In this document: positions 19,453 to 28,555 of the stretch, piece by piece
How positions within the stretch are numbered: the first letter of the stretch is position 1
How the letters are laid out: each line of letters starts with the position of its first letter
DNA from: Acinetobacter sp. WC-141
GTDB lineage: Bacteria; Pseudomonadota; Gammaproteobacteria; Pseudomonadales; Moraxellaceae
Assembly: GCF_000313935.1 (NCBI RefSeq)
Contig: NZ_AMSS01000014.1
Span: 1 to 64,000, forward strand
Direction of reading: 5' to 3'
DNA length: 64,000 nucleotides
Position numbers and translations under genes: made by a program
The notes under the pieces: generated by a model
What the model was told of the DNA's origin: nothing
What the model saw: the letters and a program-made list of their open reading frames with translations, nothing else
Databases searched by the model: none

Positions 19453-20162
19453 GCACCTGTATTAATCGTATGAACCATATAGTTAACGTCCACATTTGGC
19501 GCTAACCAATAATGCTTGGTCAGAGGGTTGTAATGCAGTCCAGTCATTTCTTTTAAGGTAAGGCCAGCATTACGAATATCATGTGCCATTTCAGATGGTC
19601 GAATAAATTTATGATAATCATGCGTACCTTTTGGCAACATGCGTAGGACGTACTCTGCACCAATAATGGCAAATAAATAAGATTTCGGGTTACGGTTAAT
19701 GGTCGAGAAGAACACATGGCCGCCCGGTTTAACCAGAGCCTGACAAGCTTTTACAATAGATGCCGGATCTGGAACGTGTTCCATCATTTCCATACAAGTC
19801 ACCACATCGTATTGACCTGCTTGTTCTTGTGCTAATTCTTCAACAGGAATTTGACGATATTCAATATTTTGAACATTTTCTTGCTGAGCATGTAAACGGC
19901 CAACAGCTAGAGGTGCTTCACCCATATCAATGCCTAATACATCTGCACCACGACGTGCCATGCTTTCGGCCAAAATACCGCCGCCGCAGCCGACATCAAG
20001 TACTTTTTTACCAGCTAAACCGCCTGCACGTTCATCAATCCAGTTTAGACGTAGTGGATTAATTTGATGAAGTGGGCGAAATTCAGAATGTTGATCCCAC
20101 CATTTGGCAGCAAGTGCTTCAAACTTTGCGATTTCTTGTAAATCAACATTCAATTGCGACAT
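19449..20162 (-). CDS. ubiG: Ubiquinone biosynthesis O-methyltransferase
   Basis: A 237-aa SAM-dependent class I methyltransferase catalysing two O-methylations in ubiquinone synthesis. The SAM motif [12 protein letters not shown] (55-66) and the family signatures [20 protein letters not shown] (18-37) and [12 protein letters not shown] are intact. It starts a leftward unit with gph and the SDR gene, and is divergent from dsbA. Confidence 0.96.
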   Translation of the reverse strand: MSQLNVDLQEIAKFEALAAKWWDQHSEFRPLHQINPLRLNWIDERAGGLAGKKVLDVGCGGGILAESMARRGADVLGIDMGEAPLAVGRLHAQQENVQNIEYRQIPVEELAQEQAGQYDVVTCMEMMEHVPDPASIVKACQALVKPGGHVFFSTINRNPKSYLFAIIGAEYVLRMLPKGTHDYHKFIRPSEMAHDIRNAGLTLKEMTGLHYNPLTKHYWLAPNVDVNYMVHTINTGA

Positions 20163-20342
20163 GGTGCTACCTCTAAACTTGAGTTATCTTTTTGGATGTA
20201 GTTCGCCGTTAGTGTAGCGATTATTGGGAAAAAAGCGATAAACCCAATAAAAAACTTCACAGAAGCAAAACGAATTTAGCATATTTGTTTTATATTTAGG
20301 GCATAAGCTAATGCATAACAACTTAGAGGAAAAGCTGTAACA

Positions 20343-20960
20343 ATGAAAAAATTGGTTTTGGGTGGTTTGAGTGCAGCAATTATGGCCGTATCGGGTAGTG
20401 CAATGGCAGCAGATTTTGTTGCTGGTAAAGACTACACCGTGATTGCCAATCCAGGCAAAGTGGAAGTTCCGGGGAAAATCGAAGTTCGAGAGTTCTTTTG
20501 GTATGGATGTCCACACTGTTTTAAACTTGAACCGCATATGCAAACGTGGTTAAAGCAGATTCCTAAAGATGTACGTTTTGTGCGTACACCAGCTGCAATG
20601 AATAAAATGTGGGAACAAGGGGCGCGTACATATTATACATCTGAGGCATTAGGTGTACGTAAACGCACGCATTTACCACTATTCCATGCGATTCAGGTGA
20701 ACGGTCAACAAATTTTTGATCAGGCTTCTGCTGCGAAATTCTTTACTCGTTATGGTGTCCCTGAGCAGAAATTTAATAGTACTTACAACTCATTTGCTGT
20801 GACGGCAAAAGTTGCCGAGTCAAATAAACTTGCTCAACAGTACCAATTAACAGGCGTACCTGCAGTTGTCGTGAATGGTAAATATGTCGTGCAGGGTGAA
20901 GATGGTAAAGTCACTCAAGTTCTTAATTATTTAATTGAGAAAGAACGTAAAGCAAAATAA
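20343..20960 (+). CDS. dsbA: Thiol:disulfide interchange protein DsbA
   Basis: A 205-aa periplasmic oxidoreductase that introduces disulfide bonds into exported proteins. It has a signal peptide (MKKLVLGGLSAAIMAVSGSAMA), the active site CPHC (56-59) in EFFWYGCPHC, and the cis-proline loop TGVPAVVVNG near residue 176. Length and motifs are typical. It has its own downstream terminator and is probably monocistronic. Confidence 0.95.
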   Translation: MKKLVLGGLSAAIMAVSGSAMAADFVAGKDYTVIANPGKVEVPGKIEVREFFWYGCPHCFKLEPHMQTWLKQIPKDVRFVRTPAAMNKMWEQGARTYYTSEALGVRKRTHLPLFHAIQVNGQQIFDQASAAKFFTRYGVPEQKFNSTYNSFAVTAKVAESNKLAQQYQLTGVPAVVVNGKYVVQGEDGKVTQVLNYLIEKERKAK

Positions 20961-20980
20961 GTTGTTTAGGCTTTACTTCA

Positions 20981-21010
20981 AAAATGGGCTTCATATGAAG
21001 CCCATTTTTA
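20981..21010. terminator. dsbA terminator
   Basis: Perfect inverted repeat AAAATGGGCTTCATATGAAGCCCATTTT's two arms (AAAATGGGCTTCAT/ATGAAGCCCATTTT) at 20981-21008, shortly after the dsbA stop. Confidence 0.88.
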
Positions 21011-21047
21011 TATTTAATTTATCGTTAATTATCACGAAATATTTCAA

Positions 21048-21695
21048 TTAATTTTGCTGATTTTCATCTTCAATCTGAAAATTTAAAACATCAAAATTAG
21101 CTGTTTGAGTCGGCAGTGATAATGCCTGATTAATATATAAATTAATTAATTTTTGGCGAGAACCAATCGAACGCTGGTAATAAGTAGAATTTAAAAGCAG
21201 TGATGCACCATAAGTCAGTGACCAGATATAAGACAAATAGTCACGAATTGACATATCATAATTCAATGATTTTAAATAATTTTCAGTAATATCTTTAATT
21301 GCTAAAATACGCTGTTGGCGGATTTCATAAAGCTCTTCGAAAAGATGCTTCAACTTAGACTCTGTCATCGTCAGATTTTCTTCAAGTTGATGCAATAAAA
21401 TGGTTTTTCCAGGTGTAAGCAAATGGTGAAGCATGTAATGAGGAGCATACTCTTTGAAATCTGTATTATATTTTTTAGAAATTTCTAAAATTTGCTTTTC
21501 ATTTTGAATAATTAGCTCAAGTAGAAGCTCATTTTTACTTCTAAAATGCTTATAAAGTGTGCCTTTAGCAATATCTAGCTCGGCCACTAACTCATCTAGA
21601 GTAATTTCCTGATTGTTTTCTAGTAACAATTTTTCTGCCACGCTCAGAATTTTTTCTTTACGCATCAAAAACTGTGTATGACGATCAAGATTCAT
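21048..21695 (-). CDS. TetR family transcriptional regulator
   Basis: A 215-aa regulator with a typical N-terminal TetR domain (TLDELVAELDIAKGTLYKHFRSKNELLLE, about residues 33-61). The C-terminal ligand domain is not recognisable to a subfamily. The ATG at 21695 follows GGGA by six bases; a GTG four codons upstream is less likely. Target genes are unknown. It is oriented tail-to-tail with dsbA and lies downstream of the fatty-acid regulator in the same direction. Confidence 0.85.
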   Translation of the reverse strand: MNLDRHTQFLMRKEKILSVAEKLLLENNQEITLDELVAELDIAKGTLYKHFRSKNELLLELIIQNEKQILEISKKYNTDFKEYAPHYMLHHLLTPGKTILLHQLEENLTMTESKLKHLFEELYEIRQQRILAIKDITENYLKSLNYDMSIRDYLSYIWSLTYGASLLLNSTYYQRSIGSRQKLINLYINQALSLPTQTANFDVLNFQIEDENQQN

Positions 21696-21832
21696 AGGTA
21701 TTCCCACACCAGTTTGGCCTAACTAATAATTTACTTCCTGTAAAAAGAAAAAGACTTTTCTCGAAATTTTTAGCCTTTTTCTTTCTCTCTTTACGTATTA
21801 CCACATAACCTGTTTTTTGTCATTTGCCGCTT

Positions 21833-22471
21833 TTACCGTTCCCAGTTTGCAATCCCTCTAAAGAGTAGGCGAACTTGTGTAGAAGCATTTTCAATAAAGG
21901 CAGTTTGTTGCAGCTTGAGCTGTTCACCTTGATATTGTTTCGATAGGTTGAGCCACGTCATTGCCCATGTAAATGACATATTGGTCAAAATGGTAGATAA
22001 GACATTTAAGTCTTGAGGCTCTTGAATATGTTTAAAATTTTCGAGTTTAGTCAGATCAGTTGTGAGATCTTCGATCAAAAATTCGATTTCTCGGGCAATG
22101 GCTGCACGAACTGTTTCTGAGCCTCCCCAACGCTCTGAAATCATAAATTGCCACTGTTTAGGGCTATGATTTACTGCCTGCACAAATAGCTCAATACTGG
22201 TTTGGGTTTTAGCAGATTTATGTTGTAAATAACTTTGCCCTAGTTGATGTAAAACGCTTTTTAAATGTAGGGCAACTTGGTCAACCAATTCTTTCCCGAG
22301 TTCATCCATGTCTTGAAAATGACGATAGAACGCTGTCGGTACTAAACCTACTTCACGTGCAACTTCACGCAAACTAATACTACTGAACGAACGCCCAGAC
22401 GTGCTCAGATGCAAGGCTGCATCGAGAAGTGCCTGACGACTTTGCTGTTTTCGTTCATCCCGTATCGACAT
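21833..22471 (-). CDS. TetR family regulator of unsaturated fatty acid genes, DesT/FabR-like
   Basis: A 212-aa TetR protein. The DNA-binding part SISLREVAREVGLVPTAFYRHFQDMDELG (about 31-59) is close to the FabR/DesT type. It lies divergently from an oxidoreductase/desaturase pair organised like Pseudomonas desT-desCB, where DesT senses acyl-CoA saturation and represses desCB. Three related 18-bp palindromes in the shared promoter region support both autoregulation and control of the desaturase genes. The assignment is inferred from homology and context. Confidence 0.88.
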   Translation of the reverse strand: MSIRDERKQQSRQALLDAALHLSTSGRSFSSISLREVAREVGLVPTAFYRHFQDMDELGKELVDQVALHLKSVLHQLGQSYLQHKSAKTQTSIELFVQAVNHSPKQWQFMISERWGGSETVRAAIAREIEFLIEDLTTDLTKLENFKHIQEPQDLNVLSTILTNMSFTWAMTWLNLSKQYQGEQLKLQQTAFIENASTQVRLLFRGIANWER

Positions 22472-22537
22472 TAAAAGAACCTATTTAAACCGTGAGCCAA
22501 AGTCTAACAAAAAAGAGCAAACTTTCATAAAAAAAAT

Positions 22538-22612
22538 AGTGAACAAGTGTTGACTGAGTGAACAGTTATAAATATAGTGTACATATGTTCACTATACGAA
22601 CATGTGTTCACT
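22538..22612. promoter_or_regulatory. Three DesT/FabR-type operators in the divergent promoter
   Basis: AGTGAACAAGTGTTGACT (22538-22555), AGTGTACATATGTTCACT (22576-22593) and the weaker TACGAACATGTGTTCACT (22595-22612) are related 18-base near-palindromes. All share the GAACAnnTGTTnACT-type architecture expected for FabR/DesT boxes. They occupy the region between the TetR gene and the desaturase operon, where both promoters must lie. Binding is an inference. Confidence 0.75.
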
Positions 22613-22644
22613 CAAATAAATAGCCAGAAACAAAAGAGGAACGT

Positions 22645-23670
22645 ATGAACGCAACACTTAGCTATCAGCCACATTGGGTTCGAGAAGATTTCGTTGATTT
22701 TGTCTTGCAGAAAATTAACGTGACTTGGGCGTGGAAAAGGATACTTGCAGAAATTACTGCAGTTCAGCCACTTCATACCGATATGGTGCTTATCAAACTT
22801 AAACCGAATCGTAATTTTAATTTCGATCAGGTCCGCGCAGGTCAAAGTATTCTGCTGACTTTGCTCATCGATGGCGTTTACCAACAGCGTAGTTACTCGA
22901 TTATTGAAGTGACTACTCAGGGTGAAATCGCTTTAGGTATTAAAGTACAAGGTTTGGTGTCTCGTGCAGCTCAACTATTACATGTGGGTGAGTGTGTTGA
23001 GATTTCACAGCCACAAGGTGATTTTATTTTGCATCAAGGCCAGCAGCCTGCCATCTTAATTGCGTCAGGAAGTGGCATTACTGCAATTTATTCACTCTTG
23101 CAGCAAGCTTTGAAACAGCAGCTTGAACAAATTCATGTCATTTATTTTAATCGTGCGGAAATTTTTCATGCTGAATTAAAAGCTTTGGCAGAACAGCACC
23201 CACAGCTTCAATATCACTTTTTTAATACCACCTCGCAAAAGCAGCATTTAACTGAAAGCTTACTGCAAAAGCTGGTTCCAGATTTCGAGCGGACAGCAAC
23301 TTATGTTTGTGGTCATCACGGCATGATGCAGCAGGCGAATGAAATTTATGCACAAAAAGGTGCTCAGTCGCAGCTTCATCAAGAATATTTCCAACCACTT
23401 CAAGTGACTGGTACACATGCAGCACAGCCTATTATTTTCCGCCGTGCTCAACATGAATTTTTAGCTGAAACAAATTTACTGAGCAGTGCAGAGCAGGCGG
23501 GACTACGTCCGCAACATGGCTGCCGTATGGGGGTCTGCAATAAATGCAGTTGTACCAAAGTGAGCGGGGTCACTCAAAACCTGTTAACAGGTGAAATTGA
23601 AGACCAACCTAACCGTCCAATTAAACTATGCGTGACCCAGGCATTAAGCCCAGTCACGATTGATCTATAA
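22645..23670 (+). CDS. Ferredoxin-reductase-type oxidoreductase, DesC-like
   Basis: A 341-aa flavoprotein that should pass electrons from NAD(P)H to the adjacent desaturase. It has an N-terminal FAD-binding barrel with RSYSI (about residues 91-95). The NAD-binding domain has LIASGSGITAIYSLL, and the C-terminal plant-type [2Fe-2S] domain has the cluster ligands HGCRMGVCNKC (Cx4CxxC) plus a distal cysteine in LCVTQAL. Gene pairing and order match desC-desB. The ATG at 22645 has AGAGGAA just upstream. Confidence 0.9.
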   Translation: MNATLSYQPHWVREDFVDFVLQKINVTWAWKRILAEITAVQPLHTDMVLIKLKPNRNFNFDQVRAGQSILLTLLIDGVYQQRSYSIIEVTTQGEIALGIKVQGLVSRAAQLLHVGECVEISQPQGDFILHQGQQPAILIASGSGITAIYSLLQQALKQQLEQIHVIYFNRAEIFHAELKALAEQHPQLQYHFFNTTSQKQHLTESLLQKLVPDFERTATYVCGHHGMMQQANEIYAQKGAQSQLHQEYFQPLQVTGTHAAQPIIFRRAQHEFLAETNLLSSAEQAGLRPQHGCRMGVCNKCSCTKVSGVTQNLLTGEIEDQPNRPIKLCVTQALSPVTIDL

Positions 23671-23694
23671 AAAGAATTACAGAGGATTAACCCT

Positions 23695-24843
23695 ATGAAT
23701 ATGGCATTAGAATTTTCTACCATTTCTAAATCTGCTCATTTAACACCGGAACAAACTGCAGAGTTTGGTCGCCGTGTTGAGCAGATTCGTCAAGACGTAA
23801 TGCAAAGTCTTGGTGAACAAGACGCAAAATATATCTACAAAGTGCGTAATTTTGTTCGCTATACCGAAATCGCATCGCGTGGCATGTTGATGTTTGGTGG
23901 CTGGATTCCACCTGTCTGGTTATTGGGTACAGGTTTACTGGGTATTTCTAAAATTGTAGAAAACATGGAACTTGGTCATAACGTTATGCATGGCCAGTTT
24001 GATTGGTTAAATGAACCAAGCCTGAACGGTAATACTTACGATTGGGATACCATTGCCTCGGGTGATGACTGGCGTGAAACACATAACTATGTGCACCATA
24101 CTTATACCAATATTGTAGGTAAAGACCATGATGTAGGTTATGGCCTTTTACGAGTAAGTGACCAACAAAAGTGGGAACCTCGCCATCTGTTTAATATTCC
24201 ACTCGGCCTACAGTTAATGTTTTTCTTTGAATGGTATGTAGGTGTACAAAACTTACATCTTGAAGATGCATTAGTTTATAAAACCAAGAGCTGGAAACAG
24301 GTTTGGAAAGATTCGGCTAAAGTGCGTAAAAAAGCAACACGCCAAGTTTTAAAAGATTATGTGTTTTTCCCTGTAATCTCTGGCCCTATGTTTTTACCAG
24401 TTTTTGCAGGAAATATAGTTGCCAATATTATTCGTAACTTGTGGTCATCTGCTGTGATCTTTAATGGCCACTTTACTGAAGATGCAGAAACGTTTGAACC
24501 AGACAATACAGATACTGAAACTAAGGCAGAGTGGTATTTACGTCAGATTCGTGGTTCAAGTAATTTTAGTGGGACAGAATGGCTTCATTTTCTGAGTGGT
24601 AACTTAAGCCATCAAATTGAACACCATTTATTCCCAGATATGCCTGCCAACCGCTATAAAGAAGTAGCCCCGAAAATTAAGGCACTTTGCGCTGAATATG
24701 GTATTAACTACAACGAGGCGAACTTTATGCGCCAGTTCTGGAGTGTATGGGTACGTTTAGCAAAATGTTCACTGCCAAACCATACCACAGGAAAAGTAAT
24801 GCAGACATTGGAAAAGTTAAAAGCAAAATTCAAATTTGCGTAA
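23695..24843 (+). CDS. Membrane fatty acid / acyl-CoA desaturase, DesB-like
   Basis: A 382-aa integral membrane di-iron desaturase introducing a double bond, probably delta-9, into acyl chains. The three histidine clusters are intact: HNVMH (95-99), HNYVHH (130-135) and HQIEHH near residue 310. Hydrophobic segments lie before and between them. It starts 24 bases after the reductase gene with AGAGGAT upstream and is almost certainly co-transcribed with it. Regulation by the divergent TetR protein is likely. Confidence 0.92.
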   Translation: MNMALEFSTISKSAHLTPEQTAEFGRRVEQIRQDVMQSLGEQDAKYIYKVRNFVRYTEIASRGMLMFGGWIPPVWLLGTGLLGISKIVENMELGHNVMHGQFDWLNEPSLNGNTYDWDTIASGDDWRETHNYVHHTYTNIVGKDHDVGYGLLRVSDQQKWEPRHLFNIPLGLQLMFFFEWYVGVQNLHLEDALVYKTKSWKQVWKDSAKVRKKATRQVLKDYVFFPVISGPMFLPVFAGNIVANIIRNLWSSAVIFNGHFTEDAETFEPDNTDTETKAEWYLRQIRGSSNFSGTEWLHFLSGNLSHQIEHHLFPDMPANRYKEVAPKIKALCAEYGINYNEANFMRQFWSVWVRLAKCSLPNHTTGKVMQTLEKLKAKFKFA

Positions 24844-24856
24844 TCTCAGTTAATCC

Positions 24857-24891
24857 AAAATAGCTCCTTCTTAGGGGCTATTTTAATTTTT
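24857..24891 (+). terminator. Terminator of the desaturase operon
   Basis: Stem AAAATAGCTCC/GGGGCTATTTT (24857-24867 and 24874-24884, one wobble pair) followed by AATTTTT, just after the desaturase stop. Confidence 0.8.
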
Positions 24892-25002
24892 GATGTGTGA
24901 AAATTGCAGACTTACACTTCAAAGTAGGGAATAAACTCAACCTGTCAAAATCCTTTGCTATACTATGCCCAAGTTTGTATTTAAGAGAAGTTAGGAAGGA
25001 TT

Positions 25003-25719
25003 ATGCGTATTGACCAACGTGCATTAGACCAATTACGTGAAGTGAAAATTACACGAAACTACACCCGTTATGCTGAAGGTTCTGTACTGGTCGAATTTGG
25101 TCACACCAAAGTCCTTTGTACTGCAAGCATTGATAACTCAGTGCCACGCTTTTTAAAAGGCCAAGGCCAAGGCTGGGTAACAGCAGAATATGGCATGTTA
25201 CCGCGTTCAACACATTCACGTTGTGACCGTGAAGCTGCTCGTGGTAAACAAACTGGTCGTACTCAAGAAATCCAACGTTTGATTGGCCGTAGCTTACGTG
25301 CGATGGTTGATTTGAAAAAGCTTGGTGAAAACACGATTACCATCGATTGCGATGTAATTCAGGCTGATGGTGGTACGCGTACTGCTTCAATCACTGGTGC
25401 GGCTGTAGCATTAGTTGATGCGATGAATGTTTTATTGTCTCAAAAGAAAATTAAGCATGATCCGCTTAAAGGCTTAGTTGCTGCAATTTCTGTAGGCATG
25501 TATCAAGACGAAGTATTGCTTGATCTTTGCTATGAAGAAGATTCGAACTGTCAAACTGACTTAAACGTGGTGATGACACAAGCAGGTGAGTTTATTGAAA
25601 TTCAAGGTACAGCGGAAGACAAACCTTTTACCCGTGCTCAAAGCAATGCCATGTTAGAAATGGCCGAAAAAGGAATTGCCGAGCTCATTAAAAAGCAACA
25701 AGAAGCTTTAGGCTGGTAA
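25003..25719 (+). CDS. rph: Ribonuclease PH
   Basis: A 238-aa phosphorolytic 3'-5' exoribonuclease that trims tRNA 3' ends. The N-terminus [26 protein letters not shown], the [36 protein letters not shown] region (with the arginine-rich tRNA-binding part) and the C-terminal [13 protein letters not shown] are diagnostic. Length is standard. AGGAAGGA precedes the ATG. It has its own terminator. Confidence 0.97.
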   Translation: MRIDQRALDQLREVKITRNYTRYAEGSVLVEFGHTKVLCTASIDNSVPRFLKGQGQGWVTAEYGMLPRSTHSRCDREAARGKQTGRTQEIQRLIGRSLRAMVDLKKLGENTITIDCDVIQADGGTRTASITGAAVALVDAMNVLLSQKKIKHDPLKGLVAAISVGMYQDEVLLDLCYEEDSNCQTDLNVVMTQAGEFIEIQGTAEDKPFTRAQSNAMLEMAEKGIAELIKKQQEALGW

Positions 25720-25732
25720 GTTTAAGTTTTCT

Positions 25733-25762
25733 AAAAAACGCATCTTCGGATGTGTTTTTTTA
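25733..25762 (+). terminator. rph terminator with UUCG tetraloop
   Basis: Stem AAAAAACGCATC/GATGTGTTTTTT (25733-25744 and 25749-25760, one G-U pair) closed by a TTCG tetraloop and ending in a T-run. Confidence 0.92.
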
Positions 25763-25852
25763 TGCCTTCATCAAATCGACATAAAAACATCACTTGCCTG
25801 TCACTTTAACGCTTTATTAGTAGTTCGCATTTAAACCGTTTGGAAAAAACCA

Positions 25853-25987
25853 ATGCGAAAACTTTCAATTTTATTAATTACATCTTTAGCACTCATGCTC
25901 AGTGCTTGTAACGATGATAATGACTCAGATAATTCATCGCCAACAACACCGCCTACCAGTAATTGCAAAATGCACTGTGCACCATAA
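25853..25987 (+). CDS. 44-aa small lipoprotein upstream of phospholipase C
   Basis: A short gene of 44 codons. The product is MRKLSILLITSLALMLSACN followed by an acidic, Asp/Ser/Thr/Pro-rich tail ending CKMHCAP. The lipobox LSAC puts the lipidated cysteine at residue 19; two more cysteines lie in the tail. The mature part is only about 26 residues. It starts 21 bases before the phospholipase gene on the same strand and is likely co-transcribed. The signal sequence and stop placement favour a real gene, but no function is recognised; it could be an accessory or entericidin-like small lipoprotein. Confidence 0.72.
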   Translation: MRKLSILLITSLALMLSACNDDNDSDNSSPTTPPTSNCKMHCAP

Positions 25988-26008
25988 TAAGAACTCAGGA
26001 TAGAACTA

Positions 26009-28177
26009 ATGAATCGTCGCGAATTTCTTTTAAATTCTACAAAAACAATGTTTGGGACTGCTGCTCTAGCGAGTTTCCCGCTGAGTATTCAAAAAGCGTT
26101 AGCAATTGACGCCAAAGTTGAAAATGGAACTATTCAAGATGTTAAACACATCGTGATTTTGACTCAGGAAAACCGTTCATTTGATAATTACTTTGGAACA
26201 CTAAAAGGTGTACGTGGTTTTGGTGACCGCTTTACTATTCCTATGACGGAAGGCCGAAAGGTTTGGGAGCAATACGATGCGAATAAAAAGAAAGTATTGC
26301 CTTACCATCTCGACAGCCGTTTAGGAAATGCTCAGCGTGTTTCAGGTACAAATCATTCATGGTCAGATGGTCAAGGTGCTTGGGATAATGGGCGTATGAG
26401 TGATTGGGTAGCGCATAAACAACCGCAGTCGATGGGCTATTACAAAAAACAAGAAGTTGAATATCAATTTGCCTTAGCGAATGCTTTTACGATTTGTGAT
26501 GCCTACCACTGTGCCATGCACGCGGGAACTAACCCGAACCGTAAATTTATCTGGACGGGAACCAATGGCCCTACAGGTGCAGGTGTTGCGAGTGTGGTAA
26601 ATGAATTTGATGGGATTGGACCATCAACAGAAGGTTATGAATGGACGACATATCCTGAGCGTTTACAGCAGGCTGGCGTGACATGGAAAGTTTATCAAAA
26701 CATGCCGGATAACTTTACTGATAACCCTTTAGCTGGTTTCAAGCAATATCGCCGTGCAAATGAGCAATCTGGTCAGCCTGTCAGCAACGATACACCAATA
26801 TGCCCAGCATATGATGAAAAGATTGATGCGACTCAACCACTTTACAAAGGTATTGCCAATACCATGCCGGACGGTGGTTTTCTAGGAACTTTTAAAGCTG
26901 ATATCGCACAAGGTAAATTACCGCAGGTGAGTTGGTTGGTCGCTCCTGCAACTTACAGTGAACATCCGGGGCCATCTAGTCCTGTGCAAGGTGCTTGGTA
27001 TATTCAGGAAGTATTAAATGCATTAACTGAAAACCCTGAGTTATGGAGCCAAACCGTTTTATTGGTGAACTTCGATGAAAATGACGGTTTCTTTGACCAT
27101 GTTCCTTCACCAAGTGCACCTTCTAAAGATACAAACGGTGTTGTATATGGAAAAACCACTTTAACGGATCAGCAATTATCTTATGAATATTTTGACCATC
27201 CAGCTGTAGCGACTTCAAAATCTCAACCCGAAACAGACGGGCGGGTATATGGCCCAGGTGTACGCGTTCCAATGTATGTGATTTCGCCGTGGAGCCGTGG
27301 AGGATGGGTAAATTCTCAAGTCTTTGACCATACCTCTATTTTACAGTTTTTGGAAAAACGCTTTGGTGTGCAAGAACTTAACATTAGTCCGTACCGCCGT
27401 GCTGTATGTGGTGATTTAACGACAGCATTTAATTTTAAAACACCGAACGTTCTGCCTGTTGCTGAACTAGACGGCAAGAAAACCAAAGCCGAAGCCGATG
27501 CGATTCGTATCGCTCAAGAACTATTGCCGCAAGTTTCTGTTCCGAGCCAGCAACAATTTCCTCAGCAAGAAATAGGAATTCGGCCATCACGTGCTTTGCC
27601 CTATATTTTGCACACCAGTGCCAAAGTCGATGTCACTCAAAAAACGATCAAGCTGATGTTCTCTAATACAGGTAAACAGGCGGCCGTTTTCCATGTCTAT
27701 AACCGATTAGATCTTACGGGAATTCCCCGTCGTTATATGGTCGAGGCAGGTAAACAGCTTGATGACGTATGGACTACTATAAATGGACAGTATGATTTAT
27801 GGGTACTTGGACCAAATGGTTTCCACCGTGCATTTAAAGGTAATTTGAGTCAAGTTAACCAGACTCAAGCTTTACCGGAAATTAGAGTATGTGTGGAAGA
27901 ATGTGATGCGAATTTGTATTTAAAAGTGCGTCATGATGGTAATAATTCAGTTAAGCTCACAGTCAAAGCAAATGCTTATCTTCCAAATAAGACTTGGAAT
28001 ATAGAAACGAATAGTTCTGAAAAAGAACTGGTCTGGGATATGTCTGAATTTGGTGGTTGGTATGACTTTACGGTGACATTAGCGGATGATGCGACATTTA
28101 GTCGCCGTTTCGCAGGACGTCTAGAAACTCAAGAAGATTCAATTTCTGATCCATATATGGGTTATTTAGAGTCTTAA
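26009..28177 (+). CDS. plc: Phosphocholine-specific phospholipase C
   Basis: A 722-aa exported phospholipase C of the acid-phosphatase-like phosphoesterase family. A TAT signal (NRREFLLNSTK, residues 2-12, then a hydrophobic stretch ending in A-L-A) directs folded export. The catalytic domain starts with IVILTQENRSFDNYFGTLKG (about 48-67) and has HPGPSSPVQGAWYIQEVL. Two C-terminal beta-domains (from about 520) are those of the PLC-H/N type. It hydrolyses phosphatidylcholine or sphingomyelin and is associated with host-cell damage in A. baumannii. AGGATAG precedes the ATG. It is probably one of two paralogues in the species. Confidence 0.94.
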   Translation: MNRREFLLNSTKTMFGTAALASFPLSIQKALAIDAKVENGTIQDVKHIVILTQENRSFDNYFGTLKGVRGFGDRFTIPMTEGRKVWEQYDANKKKVLPYHLDSRLGNAQRVSGTNHSWSDGQGAWDNGRMSDWVAHKQPQSMGYYKKQEVEYQFALANAFTICDAYHCAMHAGTNPNRKFIWTGTNGPTGAGVASVVNEFDGIGPSTEGYEWTTYPERLQQAGVTWKVYQNMPDNFTDNPLAGFKQYRRANEQSGQPVSNDTPICPAYDEKIDATQPLYKGIANTMPDGGFLGTFKADIAQGKLPQVSWLVAPATYSEHPGPSSPVQGAWYIQEVLNALTENPELWSQTVLLVNFDENDGFFDHVPSPSAPSKDTNGVVYGKTTLTDQQLSYEYFDHPAVATSKSQPETDGRVYGPGVRVPMYVISPWSRGGWVNSQVFDHTSILQFLEKRFGVQELNISPYRRAVCGDLTTAFNFKTPNVLPVAELDGKKTKAEADAIRIAQELLPQVSVPSQQQFPQQEIGIRPSRALPYILHTSAKVDVTQKTIKLMFSNTGKQAAVFHVYNRLDLTGIPRRYMVEAGKQLDDVWTTINGQYDLWVLGPNGFHRAFKGNLSQVNQTQALPEIRVCVEECDANLYLKVRHDGNNSVKLTVKANAYLPNKTWNIETNSSEKELVWDMSEFGGWYDFTVTLADDATFSRRFAGRLETQEDSISDPYMGYLES

Positions 28178-28555
28178 GTTATATAGTCTGAATTGGAATT
28201 GTTATTTAAAGCCGATTTAGATGACTTTGATAAAAAAGCACGGCCTTATATCATATGAAATTCAAATAGATGTTGTATAGGCTTCCTCACTTTTGAAAGG
28301 TCAAAAGTGACAAAAACCTCTGTTTCTCTGATGTTACCTCCATGTAACACAGAGAAACGGTGACATCCATGTCACCTGTCACGATAGTAAATAAAGGGAA
28401 TAGGGTGTTTATATAAAATACTATGTGGGAAGATGCTGTCGTATAGATGAATAATAAAAATAAAGACTTACCTTTTGTAACAGAATCTCCTAAGCCTGGT
28501 CATATTTATCTTTTACCTTGAAACCCTGATTTTTTTAAAGTAATGGGGAAAATTT
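28178..28555 (+). other. 378-base intergenic region after phospholipase C
   Basis: It contains no gene. Its main content is the three-hairpin element at 28287-28398. The remainder up to 28555 is AT-rich and should hold the promoter of the small membrane-peptide gene. Confidence 0.6.
28287..28398 (+). ncRNA. Three-hairpin intergenic RNA element, copy 1
   Basis: Hairpin 1 has stem TCACTTTTG/CAAAAGTGA (28287-28310). After 11 bases beginning CAAAAAC comes hairpin 2: stem GTTTCTCTG/CAGAGAAAC, a bulged A at 28331, inner stem TGTTAC/GTAACA and loop CTCCAT (28322-28358). It abuts hairpin 3: stem GGTGAC/GTCACC with loop ATCCAT (28359-28376). Three bases later the conserved CACGATAGTAAATAAAGGG follows. 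The same layout with different stem sequences recurs at 60441-60550. I infer a transcribed structured RNA; the strand is assumed from the shared orientation of flanking genes. Confidence 0.65.
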
